DNA from: Caldilineaceae bacterium | GTDB lineage: Bacteria > Chloroflexota > Anaerolineae > Caldilineales > Caldilineaceae | DNA: 64,000 nucleotides | NCBI GenBank assembly: GCA_020634815.1 | Contig: JACKBA010000007.1 | Coordinates: forward strand, 62,001 to 126,000 | Direction: 5' to 3' | Shown: in pieces, positions 51,163 to 62,675 of the stretch | Layout of the letters: every line of letters starts with the position of its first letter | Position numbering within the stretch: the stretch's first letter is position 1 | Position numbers and translations under genes: made by a program | The notes under the pieces: generated by a model | The model's database searches: none | Seen by the model: the letters and a program-made list of their open reading frames with translations, nothing else | Told to the model about the DNA's origin: nothing

Positions 51163-54100
51163 TTACTTGACTTCGATGTTGAAGCAGGCGATGTTGTCAC
51201 CCTGGAATACACTCGGCGCACACATGATGCCACAGTTGCTCCAGACACCCTTGCGAGCGCCCACCGCCTGATAGGTGATGACACGGCTCTCGCCGGGTGC
51301 GCCCGGAATAGACGTAACACGCAGTTCGGTCCCTACTGCCGGCAGTGTGCCGGTGCCGTTGGCATAGTAGTTCTGGCCGCTATTGCCGAACTCGTTCTCG
51401 GCGCCCACGGTCAGGAAGCCACCGTCTCCGTTACCCTGGACCGTCCCGTAGGTGAAGGTGATGTCCTCAACGGCTCCGATGCGGATCCAGATCTGGAAGC
51501 TCACTGTCCGCGTCGTGGAGTACTCACGCACCCCTTCGAAGTCGACGATAACCCATGAAGACACGCCGTCGGTCAACGTGCCGATACGCAGTGCACCGCC
51601 GGTGGCCGGATTCAGGTCAGTCCAGAACGGCGCCAGCACGTTGTTCGGTCGCAGGGCGTTGGGGAGCACCTGGTTGACGAAGTTGATGTCGGCGCTCGTG
51701 CCGCCGCCCACGACAACGTAGCCGTTGCTCACGATGCCCAGCCGCGTCCAGCTCTTGCCTGCATAGGTGAAGGCCGGCACATTGAAGTTCGTGATGGTCT
51801 CGTCGCCCACACCGGCGATCGGCGCAATACCGAAGAGTGAGAGCGGCAGATAACCGGCCGGCGAGTCGTTGGTGGCGGCGATCGTCACGATCGGCGGCTG
51901 TGCGCCGGCTAACGGGCCCTTGTAGAGGACGCTGTTGCCCCAGACCGTCGCGTTGGTGACGGTCTGCGGCAGCAGGCGCAACTGGTCGGGCAGTTGGTCG
52001 AAGAAGTCCACCTCGGCGGAGTTGAACGTGGTGTTCTTCAGCGTGATCGTGCAGTTCGTCGTGGCGCCGCGGGCGATGCTCGCCGGGTCGCACACCTTGG
52101 CGATGTTGACATCCGGCTCGCCGCGCACCAGTGTGACCGGGAAGCGCAGCACCTTGTCGCCTTGCTTGAACTCGATCGTGGCGAAGCGCGTCTGGCCGAT
52201 GGGCACGAAGCGTGCGTCGACCGTGATGTCGAAGGTGACGGCCTCGCCCGGATTGAGGCGGATCTGCTTGGGCACGGAGATGCTCACGTCGGCCGGAGCA
52301 GAGACGCTGACGCGCCAGTTGCGGGCACGGCTGTCGACACTGCGTACGGTGCGCTTGACGATGATCTTGCCGGGCATGTCAGGCAGGTAGAGGCTCGGGT
52401 AGTTGGCGTTCCACATTGCGTTCTGCAACGCCGCATAGTTGGCCGCGCTCTCGTCAAAGGTCAGCCCCGGGTTGATGGCTGCGGCAACGTCAACGCGACC
52501 GGAGCCCGTGTCGAACGAATTGGCCGGGGTCGTGCCATCTTCCTTGACGACGCCGCCAATTTTGGCTGTCGTCATGATCGCGGACTTGATCTGGCCGGGC
52601 GTCCACTCTGGGTGCAGGTCTGCAAGCAGTGCCGCCACACCGGCGATGTGCGGGCTTGACATGGACGTGCCCTGGATCGCCTGGAAGAGCTGGCCGGGAT
52701 AACCGCCGTCTTCGGTGGCGGGCATTGGCGTGTTGCCGGCCAGGATCTGCACGCCTGGTGCGGTGATGTCCGGCTTGCTGACGCCCAACGTCTGGCCTGG
52801 CCCGCCGCGCGAGCTGAAGGACGCAATCACGTCGCCCTGAACCTGCGTCGCGGTGCCCCCGGTGAAGCTGGCTACGACGCCGGTGTGCGAGTCGAGGAAT
52901 GCACCAAGCTGCGCGCCCTCGGGGCCGTCGATGTGGACACTGGGAACGAAGTGATTGTCCGTATTCAGGCCTTGCAGCGCCAGGTTGCGCAGAATCATAC
53001 CGGCTGCGCCGCCCTGGCTGACATTGAAACTCTTGTTGACGCGCGCATTGACGCCGCGGTTGCAGACCACAATCTGACCTGTGAAGGTTCCGGCCGCGGC
53101 TGGGACCTGGCAGAGCGGGTCGGCGGTATTGACGACCACGGGCAGCGGCGAGGCGACGCCCGGTGTGACGGTGGCGCCAACCAGGTTAAGTGTGTCGCCG
53201 TTGCCGGCCGTCAGCGTCAGCGTGCTGAGGAAGTGGCGATTGCTCGTGCTTGCTGCGACGGTGGTCACCCACGGGCCGCGATGGGCAACGGTCTCCGCCG
53301 TCGGGCCGGAGTTGCCAGCCGATGCCGCCACGAAGATGCCATTGTCGTAGGCATCAAGGAATGCCAATTCGACCGCATCGCCGAAGGGGTTGTTGCCGCC
53401 ACTGATCGAGAAGTTGATCACATCGACGCCGTCCAGGATCGCCTGTTCGACGGCTGCGATCGAGTCGCTGTTGTAGCAGCCGAGGTCGCCACAGACGCGA
53501 TAGGCAATCACGTGGGCGCGCGGGGCAATGCCAGAGACAGTGCCGCGCGACTCGCCGAAGATGCTGGCAGCGACACCGCCATTGCCGGCCGCAGTCGTCA
53601 TGGTATGCGTGCCGTGGCCGTTGTCATCGCGTGCTGAATCGAACTCGGTGGGCAGCAGACCGACAAATGCCTTGTAGGTGTCGATGAAATCGTAGGCGCC
53701 GATCAGCTTGTTGTTGCAGGTGAATGGCGCGTCATTGGGATTCCATGTCGTATCGCCAAAATCACAGGTGCTGCGTGGCACGCCGCCCGCAAAACCGTTC
53801 GAACCAGGCACGACGGCCGGAGGCGCATATGGCTTGCCGGCGGGGTCCGGGTCTGAAACCGAGGGGTGCTCGGGCCAGATGCCAGAGTCGAGGATGCCGA
53901 CGACCACGCCTTCACCTGCACTGCCCTGCCCGCCCAAGGCACCCCAGGCTGCCGGTGCGCCGATGAATGCCGGGCTGGCATCAGTGTCGAGCTGAACCAG
54001 TTCGTCGAGATAGACGGCCTTGACGCCCTGGGCGCCAGCCACGTCGACGACGTTGTCGGACGTGAGCACCATCGAGACGCCGTTGAAGACCTTGGTGTAG

Positions 54101-54468
54101 CGGTGAACGACCTGTCCACCGCCGGCCGCAACAGCAGCCGAGGGATCAGCGCCTTCATCGAGCACCACGATGACGCTTGCCACGCGGAACTGCTCGGGGG
54201 AGCCTTGCGCGCTGGCGGCAACGCTCGGTTTGACGCCGCTCTCGGTCGAGTCGGCAACCGGCGCTTCGCCTGGCGCCAGTGGGCCAGTTGGCGTGGGTGA
54301 CTGCAAGACGACATCCCCGCTGCCGGAAGCAATTGAGGGCAAGAAGATGCGGTTGGCCTGATCAGGCACATCGGGCGTGACATCTTGGGCAAATGCCGGG
54401 GTTACAGAGGTGAACAGTAGAGAAACAAGCACGAGAAGTGCCAGGAAATTCCGTCGCCTCAACGACAT
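51163..54468 (-). CDS. Secreted subtilisin-like serine protease 1
   Basis: A 1101-residue S8 peptidase. Signal peptide 1-28 (ends PAFAQ). A propeptide region (about 95-160, inhibitor I9-like: VASVIVVLDEGAD...VYLDELVQL) precedes the catalytic triad: Asp194 (GILDSGIWPEHPS), His285 (NGHGTHTM), Ser602 (QGTSMSSPH). A PA domain of about 115 residues is inserted between His and Ser (430-545). After the protease, about 700-835 is Fn3-like, then a DUF11-like domain (KVCDPASIARGATTNCTITLKN), then a C-terminal beta domain. The D-S-G-I-W-P form is the plant-subtilase/lactocepin-like group. Start ATG 54468 follows AGGAG. Promoter at 54617-54645. Confidence 0.94.
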   Translation of the reverse strand: MSLRRRNFLALLVLVSLLFTSVTPAFAQDVTPDVPDQANRIFLPSIASGSGDVVLQSPTPTGPLAPGEAPVADSTESGVKPSVAASAQGSPEQFRVASVIVVLDEGADPSAAVAAGGGQVVHRYTKVFNGVSMVLTSDNVVDVAGAQGVKAVYLDELVQLDTDASPAFIGAPAAWGALGGQGSAGEGVVVGILDSGIWPEHPSVSDPDPAGKPYAPPAVVPGSNGFAGGVPRSTCDFGDTTWNPNDAPFTCNNKLIGAYDFIDTYKAFVGLLPTEFDSARDDNGHGTHTMTTAAGNGGVAASIFGESRGTVSGIAPRAHVIAYRVCGDLGCYNSDSIAAVEQAILDGVDVINFSISGGNNPFGDAVELAFLDAYDNGIFVAASAGNSGPTAETVAHRGPWVTTVAASTSNRHFLSTLTLTAGNGDTLNLVGATVTPGVASPLPVVVNTADPLCQVPAAAGTFTGQIVVCNRGVNARVNKSFNVSQGGAAGMILRNLALQGLNTDNHFVPSVHIDGPEGAQLGAFLDSHTGVVASFTGGTATQVQGDVIASFSSRGGPGQTLGVSKPDITAPGVQILAGNTPMPATEDGGYPGQLFQAIQGTSMSSPHIAGVAALLADLHPEWTPGQIKSAIMTTAKIGGVVKEDGTTPANSFDTGSGRVDVAAAINPGLTFDESAANYAALQNAMWNANYPSLYLPDMPGKIIVKRTVRSVDSRARNWRVSVSAPADVSISVPKQIRLNPGEAVTFDITVDARFVPIGQTRFATIEFKQGDKVLRFPVTLVRGEPDVNIAKVCDPASIARGATTNCTITLKNTTFNSAEVDFFDQLPDQLRLLPQTVTNATVWGNSVLYKGPLAGAQPPIVTIAATNDSPAGYLPLSLFGIAPIAGVGDETITNFNVPAFTYAGKSWTRLGIVSNGYVVVGGGTSADINFVNQVLPNALRPNNVLAPFWTDLNPATGGALRIGTLTDGVSSWVIVDFEGVREYSTTRTVSFQIWIRIGAVEDITFTYGTVQGNGDGGFLTVGAENEFGNSGQNYYANGTGTLPAVGTELRVTSIPGAPGESRVITYQAVGARKGVWSNCGIMCAPSVFQGDNIACFNIEVK

Positions 54469-54479
54469 ACAGAGTTCTC

Positions 54480-54558
54480 CTATTTTCTGCGATGGATGGA
54501 TAAGAAGTGCAAAGCGTTATGGGAAAACAGAATGATACCCGTTATGTGGGTCACCTCC
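54480..54558 (-). promoter_or_regulatory. Leader of subtilase 1 with a perfect but start-less Shine-Dalgarno
   Basis: AAGGAGGTG (54552-54560) lies 86 bases before the subtilase ATG. At ideal spacing behind it is ATA, not ATG; that frame has 21 codons and ends in a TAG (54480-54482) that overlaps the real ribosome-binding site. It looks like a leader ORF with a near-cognate start. Confidence 0.35.
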
Positions 54559-54616
54559 TTGGATTGTGCGCTGTTCCGCTGGAGTAAGCAAGACTGGCTT
54601 TGCGCTATGACGAACT

Positions 54617-54645
54617 AGTATAAGACCGCAGAAAACCAAATTCAA
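54617..54645 (-). promoter_or_regulatory. Promoter of subtilase 1
   Basis: TTGAAT (54640-54645) and TATACT (54617-54622) with a 17-base spacer on the minus strand; leader of about 140 bases. The rest of 54646-54843, up to lipoprotein 2, shows no gene. Confidence 0.75.
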
Positions 54646-54843
54646 CGGAGAAAGCTGACAATTTTCGGCTCGCGCGGCATCACGCCTTACGATTCTCCGT
54701 GGCGAATGTATGGTTTGGGCCAACAAGGGGCGTAGTAGTGCGAGGACAGGAACAATCAGAGGTATACGACCGTCCTAGAGATTGAGGCAAAGCATAGGTA
54801 GCGTACAGACTACCTGCCCCGAAGTCTGCGAGAGGAGCCGCAC

Positions 54844-55341
54844 TTGAACATACGAACGGCTGTTGCGGTTTTTGGAATATCCGCATCTTTTCTACTCACT
54901 GCGTGTACAGATCCGTCCCTGTCTGTTGCAAACCAGTCAGCCCTGGGATCTGCGCGTCCGGCCGAGCAGTCGGCACTTTCACCGATAGCGTCACCGTTGT
55001 TTCCAAGCCGAACACAGACCCTTCGACCTGACAGTGGCGGCGCAGTCAAGGGTGAAACGCCTCAAGAGTTACTGGAACGCATCCTTGCCGACGCAGCGGC
55101 GCGGTCGGGGCTCGATACCAGTGCATTGGCAATCATCCAGGATCAGGCCGTTGTCTGGCCGGACGGATCGTTGGGATGCCCGCAACCTGGCATGATGTAC
55201 ACGCAAGCACTCGTGGATGGGTATCACGTTCTGATCCAGGCGGGGGAGACCGTGCTCGATTACCGGGCGACACAGCAGGGATCCTTCACGCTCTGCGAGC
55301 GTGCGTTGCGCGTCCCTCCGGCGCAAACGCCCGATAAATAA
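54844..55341 (+). CDS. Small lipoprotein with WPDG-Cys domain, copy 2
   Basis: A 165-residue lipoprotein. TTG 54844 follows GAGGAG at six bases. Signal MNIRTAVAVFGISASFLLTAC with lipobox LTAC; a Ser/Pro/Ala linker; a helix (TPQELLERILADAAARSG); and the same C-terminal domain as copy 1: AVVWPDGSLGCPQPGMMY, strands, and a closing FTLCER. Identity to copy 1 is concentrated in the WPDGSLGCPQPGM-Y block, showing what is functionally constrained. It converges on subtilase 2. Function unknown. Confidence 0.7.
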   Translation: MNIRTAVAVFGISASFLLTACTDPSLSVANQSALGSARPAEQSALSPIASPLFPSRTQTLRPDSGGAVKGETPQELLERILADAAARSGLDTSALAIIQDQAVVWPDGSLGCPQPGMMYTQALVDGYHVLIQAGETVLDYRATQQGSFTLCERALRVPPAQTPDK

Positions 55342-55373
55342 GAGAGCGGGGCTCCAGTTGGAGCCCCGCTCTC
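55342..55373. terminator. Bidirectional terminator, module 2
   Basis: Perfect 15-bp stem GAGAGCGGGGCTCCA / TGGAGCCCCGCTCTC with a 2-base loop, starting at the stop codon of lipoprotein 2 and lying before the stop of subtilase 2. Confidence 0.85.
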
Positions 55374-55418
55374 TCTATCTCTGGCTAGCTGTGCGAGCGC
55401 CACGGCGCCCGCCGCAGC

Positions 55419-59317
<3,899 letters not shown>

Positions 59318-59318
<1 letters not shown>

Positions 59319-59417
59319 CAATGTCTCCTTGGAACTTTTGACAGTTGGACACTATATTCAGTCGGCGGGTACATCACCGATGCCAACACGAGCTCGGGCG
59401 TGGAATTCTCCTCCTTT
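59318..59417 (-). promoter_or_regulatory. Leader of subtilase 2 with a perfect but start-less Shine-Dalgarno
   Basis: AAAGGAGGAG (59408-59417) lies 92 bases before the ATG. At eight bases behind it is ACG; that frame runs 27 codons and stops at TGA overlapping the subtilase ATG (TGATG). An internal ATG in the same frame is at 59361-59363. The remaining stretch to 59685 shows no gene or clear promoter. Confidence 0.35.
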
Positions 59418-59685
59418 CCAGCAGTGCGCGCCCAAATGGCCTGAAGCTTTTCAATCCAGGCCAAAGGCGCAGGGGAAATGAGCGAAGCGGCGAAGAGTTC
59501 TGCGGTAGAATGCATGAATCTAGCGTCTGGTCGACAACAATCTGGGTAATACTGGATAGCCGCTGCCATACGGCGGGAGCAAGTGATTGACTTGATGACT
59601 GGCCATAGTTGACATACCAGTACTCCACAAAGGGTATCCAAAACATGGACACCAAGGCACTACCTCACGATAACAGATACGTCAT

Positions 59686-59713
59686 TTGTTGTAAAGGATA
59701 TTTTGCTTACAAT
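59686..59713 (+). promoter_or_regulatory. Promoter of the methyltransferase gene
   Basis: TTGTTG (59686-59691) and TACAAT (59708-59713), spacer 16, about 50 bases before the ATG at 59762. Confidence 0.5.
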
Positions 59714-59761
59714 TGACCCTCGAATTTCTGACTCCGTTTAAGAAATAACGTTAAAGCAAAG

Positions 59762-60451
59762 ATGATCGATGAAACCTGCGCCGTACCGCGCCGCCACGAC
59801 AATCTCCTGGCCCAAGCATACGCATGGGCGTGCGAACAGATCTATCACGATCTGGCCTGGGCATACGACGCAATCAGTTGGGGCGTGAGCGGCGGGGCAT
59901 GGGGTGACTGGCGCACATTGGCGCTGGAGGCGGCGACCGGTCGGATTCTCGAACTCGGCTTTGGCACGGGCGAACTCATTGCGGCCGCGCTTGAACAATG
60001 CCGGCCCATCGTTGGACTGGAGCGGTCACCACAGATGCAGGCCATTGCGCTGGCCAAATTGCGGCGCGCCCGCTTGCCCGTACCGCTCGCACAGGGCAGC
60101 GCACTGGCGCTACCGTTCGCGGCCGGCTCGTTCGACACGGTAATCGCTACGTTTCCTGCCGGCTATATCGTAGAGCCGGCCACGCTGGCGGAGTGTGCGC
60201 GCGTGCTGGTAGTGGGCGGCCGGCTGATCATCGCCGGCGTGTGGATCGTGCCGGTGCTTGGGCGGCACGCCATCAACCTGCCGCTGCTCTATCGCGCGCC
60301 CGAGGCGTCCGAGGCAGCGGGATTCATTGCCCGAATCGAGGCGGCAGGATTCGTCGCCGGCATTCACTGGCGACAAAGCCGCTGGGCAGACGTGGCTGTC
60401 ATCCGCGCCGAACGCCGGCCCGGTCCAGTGGATCACGAGCATTGTGCATGA
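59762..60451 (+). CDS. Class I SAM-dependent methyltransferase
   Basis: A 229-residue protein. The SAM-binding motif I is RILELGFGTGELI (about 61-73), followed by VGLERSPQM (motif II acidic position replaced by Glu), ALPFAAGSFDTVIATFPAGYI (motif IV region) and LAECARVLVVGGRLIIAG (post-motif). This is the UbiE/Methyltransf_11 type, acting on a small molecule or lipid. The acceptor is unknown. The stop overlaps the start of the next gene (ATGA), so the two are translationally coupled. Confidence 0.85.
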   Translation: MIDETCAVPRRHDNLLAQAYAWACEQIYHDLAWAYDAISWGVSGGAWGDWRTLALEAATGRILELGFGTGELIAAALEQCRPIVGLERSPQMQAIALAKLRRARLPVPLAQGSALALPFAAGSFDTVIATFPAGYIVEPATLAECARVLVVGGRLIIAGVWIVPVLGRHAINLPLLYRAPEASEAAGFIARIEAAGFVAGIHWRQSRWADVAVIRAERRPGPVDHEHCA

Positions 60452-61179
60452 ACGTACACCGCCTACCCGGCAGCGCCATCATGCGCACGGCGCACGGTTT
60501 GCGCCTGATGATCCTGCACGCCGAAGAGCGTTACACCAACGCCCAGATCGACGATTACGCCAATCTGCCGCGCCGCGCTTTCCGGTGGCGCCCGCCGCTG
60601 CGTCTTCGCCTCCGCGCCCGATTTTCACACGAACCCGACTCGCTGCGCGGCACAGCGGGCTATGGGTTCTGGAACGATCCATTCCTGATGACCGGCTGGC
60701 GCATGCCCGCCCCGCCCAGTGTCGCCTGGTTCTTCTTCGCCTCGCCGCCGTCGGACATGCCCCTGGCGGCTTCCGTACCGGGACAGGGCTGGAAGGCAGG
60801 CACGCTCGACGCGACGCAACTCCGCGCCTGGCGCTGGGCAGCGCTTGCACCGGCCCTGCCGGGTTTGCTGCGTCGAGCGCAGTGGCGGCGCCAGCTATGG
60901 CCGGCCATTCAGCGCGATCTGGGGGTAGCCGAGACGCGACTGCGTATCTCAATGACCCACTGGCATGAATACGTGATTGATTGGGGATATAAAACAACTC
61001 TCTTTGCCGTAGACGGTCAGACCATCCTGCGCGCACCATCGCCACGCGGCCCGCTCGGCCTCGTCATCTGGATCGACAATCAGTGGATGGTCGCCACGCC
61101 GGAGGGACGCTTCGGCCATGGCGTGCTTGCGCTGGACCATGCGCAGTGGCTCGAAGTGGCGGATGTCACCATCGAGTAG
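60448..61179 (+). CDS. Concanavalin-like protein of unknown function
   Basis: A 243-residue soluble protein. The second half has a beta-sandwich look: GYGFWNDPFLM, PSVAWFFFASPPSDM, then WHEYVIDWGYKTTLFAVDGQTILRAPSPRGPLGLVIWIDNQW. The sequence W-H-x-Y-x-I-x-W...F.VDG is the kind found in GH16/LamG-like folds, but no catalytic E-x-D-x-x-E is present, so binding rather than hydrolysis is likely. Coupled by ATGA overlap to the methyltransferase. No signal peptide. Function not assigned. Confidence 0.65.
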   Translation: MNVHRLPGSAIMRTAHGLRLMILHAEERYTNAQIDDYANLPRRAFRWRPPLRLRLRARFSHEPDSLRGTAGYGFWNDPFLMTGWRMPAPPSVAWFFFASPPSDMPLAASVPGQGWKAGTLDATQLRAWRWAALAPALPGLLRRAQWRRQLWPAIQRDLGVAETRLRISMTHWHEYVIDWGYKTTLFAVDGQTILRAPSPRGPLGLVIWIDNQWMVATPEGRFGHGVLALDHAQWLEVADVTIE

Positions 61180-61240
61180 GGCTTGGCTGACATGGACGCC
61201 CCTCGCCGGCGCTTGCCGGGTTATCAAGAAAAGCCAGACG

Positions 61241-62512
61241 CTACGATACCCGATCCAGGAAGCGGAACCATTGCGACACGATGGGCAGGTAGAGCTTGTC
61301 GTAGGGCGTAAAGGGATACCGATCGTGCTTGATCTGGGCAAAGAGACTCGTCGCCCGCTTGCCGGCCAGCATCTCGCCTGCCTCCTTGCCGAGATAGCTC
61401 GCCACCGAGACGCCGTGGCCGGCGTACCCGTAGGCATAGGCAACGCCGTCGACGCGCCCCACGTGCGGCATGAGGTCGAAGGTCAGCCCCAGCCTGCCGG
61501 TCCACGTGTGAGTGAGCGGGACATCGCGCAGCGCCGGGAAGACTTCGACCATGCGCCTGCGCATCATCTGTGCGCTCTCCAGCAGGTCGAGATTCGGCGA
61601 CAGATTGTGGCGCCCGCCAAAGAGCATGCGACCGTCGGGTGTGATGCGGAAGTAGTTGAGGAAATGGCGGCTGTCGAAGAACATGCGCCCGCGCGGGCTC
61701 AGTTCCTGCTGGAGTTCCAGCGGCAGCGGCTCGGTGGTGATGATGTAGCTGCCCACCGGGAAAATGCCGCGGCGCAGCCCTGGTACGACATTGCCCGTGT
61801 AGCCGTTCGTGGCCATGAGAACGTCGCCCGCCTGCATTTCTCCCTTGCGCGTGAGGATGCGAAAGCCAGTCGCCGTGCGCGCAAGCCCTGTGACTTCGGC
61901 GTGTTCGACCAGGTGTGCGCCGCGCCGCGCGGCAGCCTGCGCCAGCCCGAAGACATAGCGCGCCGGATGCAACGCCGCGCTGTTGCGATCGACGATGCCG
62001 CCAAAATAGGCGTTCGAGCCAATCTCGGCGCGCACCTGCGCCTTGTCGACGACCCAGAGATCCTCATACGCCAGGTTGTCGTGAAACCACTGCGCCTCAC
62101 CGGCGAAGTGTTTGTAGTGGCTCGGTTTGAACGCCAGCGTCACGTGACCGGAGCGGCTGAAATTGCACGCGATCTCCTCCTCCTCGACCATCTGCTCGAC
62201 GTGGTCGATGGAGTCCAGTGCCCACCGCCAGAATGCCCGCCCCATCTCATCGCCGTAGCGCTTGAAAACGTTGGGCATCTCTTCCTTCAGCCCCGTCGTC
62301 GCCATGCCGCCGTTGCGGCTGCTTGCGCCCCAGCCGATGGTCTGCTGCTCGAGCACCGCCACGCTCGCGCCGGCCTTACGCAGCGCGATGGCCGCATTGA
62401 GCCCCGTGTAGCCGCTACCGATCACAGCCACGTCCACACGCTCCGGCAGGTCGCTGACCGGCAGATCCGCCGGGCGCGGGCATTCCTCGGTCCAAAATGG
62501 CGTCGTCTTCAC
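61241..62512 (-). CDS. FAD-dependent amine/amino-acid oxidoreductase (DAO family)
   Basis: A 423-residue flavoenzyme. The FAD-binding GxGxxG is VIGSGYTGLNAA near residue 32, followed by the DAO-type VLEQQTIGWGASSRNGG, and a late FGGRHNLSP/GRLGLTFDLMPHVG substrate region ending in GYAGHGVS. The closest type is gamma-glutamylputrescine oxidase (PuuB-like), which oxidises an amine with oxygen to aldehyde and peroxide. GTG 62512 follows GGGAG. No other putrescine genes are nearby, so the substrate is open. Confidence 0.87.
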   Translation of the reverse strand: MKTTPFWTEECPRPADLPVSDLPERVDVAVIGSGYTGLNAAIALRKAGASVAVLEQQTIGWGASSRNGGMATTGLKEEMPNVFKRYGDEMGRAFWRWALDSIDHVEQMVEEEEIACNFSRSGHVTLAFKPSHYKHFAGEAQWFHDNLAYEDLWVVDKAQVRAEIGSNAYFGGIVDRNSAALHPARYVFGLAQAAARRGAHLVEHAEVTGLARTATGFRILTRKGEMQAGDVLMATNGYTGNVVPGLRRGIFPVGSYIITTEPLPLELQQELSPRGRMFFDSRHFLNYFRITPDGRMLFGGRHNLSPNLDLLESAQMMRRRMVEVFPALRDVPLTHTWTGRLGLTFDLMPHVGRVDGVAYAYGYAGHGVSVASYLGKEAGEMLAGKRATSLFAQIKHDRYPFTPYDKLYLPIVSQWFRFLDRVS

Positions 62513-62620
62513 AAAAGCTCCCCATTCATGCTGGCAGGTTATCGCTAGGTTGCCGTGACTGTACTCGATTCCCGGTTGCGCGCCAAAACCGCAGCGACAG
62601 GAATTGCGCGACCACGCAAA

Positions 62621-62656
62621 CGGCCCGCTGCCGGATGATTTCGACAGCGGGCCGTA
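62621..62656. terminator. Hairpin between FAD enzyme and surface protein genes
   Basis: Perfect 11-bp stem ACGGCCCGCTG / CAGCGGGCCGT, 14-base loop, following the stop of the surface protein on the minus strand; T tract weak. Confidence 0.55.
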
Positions 62657-62675
62657 GACATGGCAAGAAAGCGGG

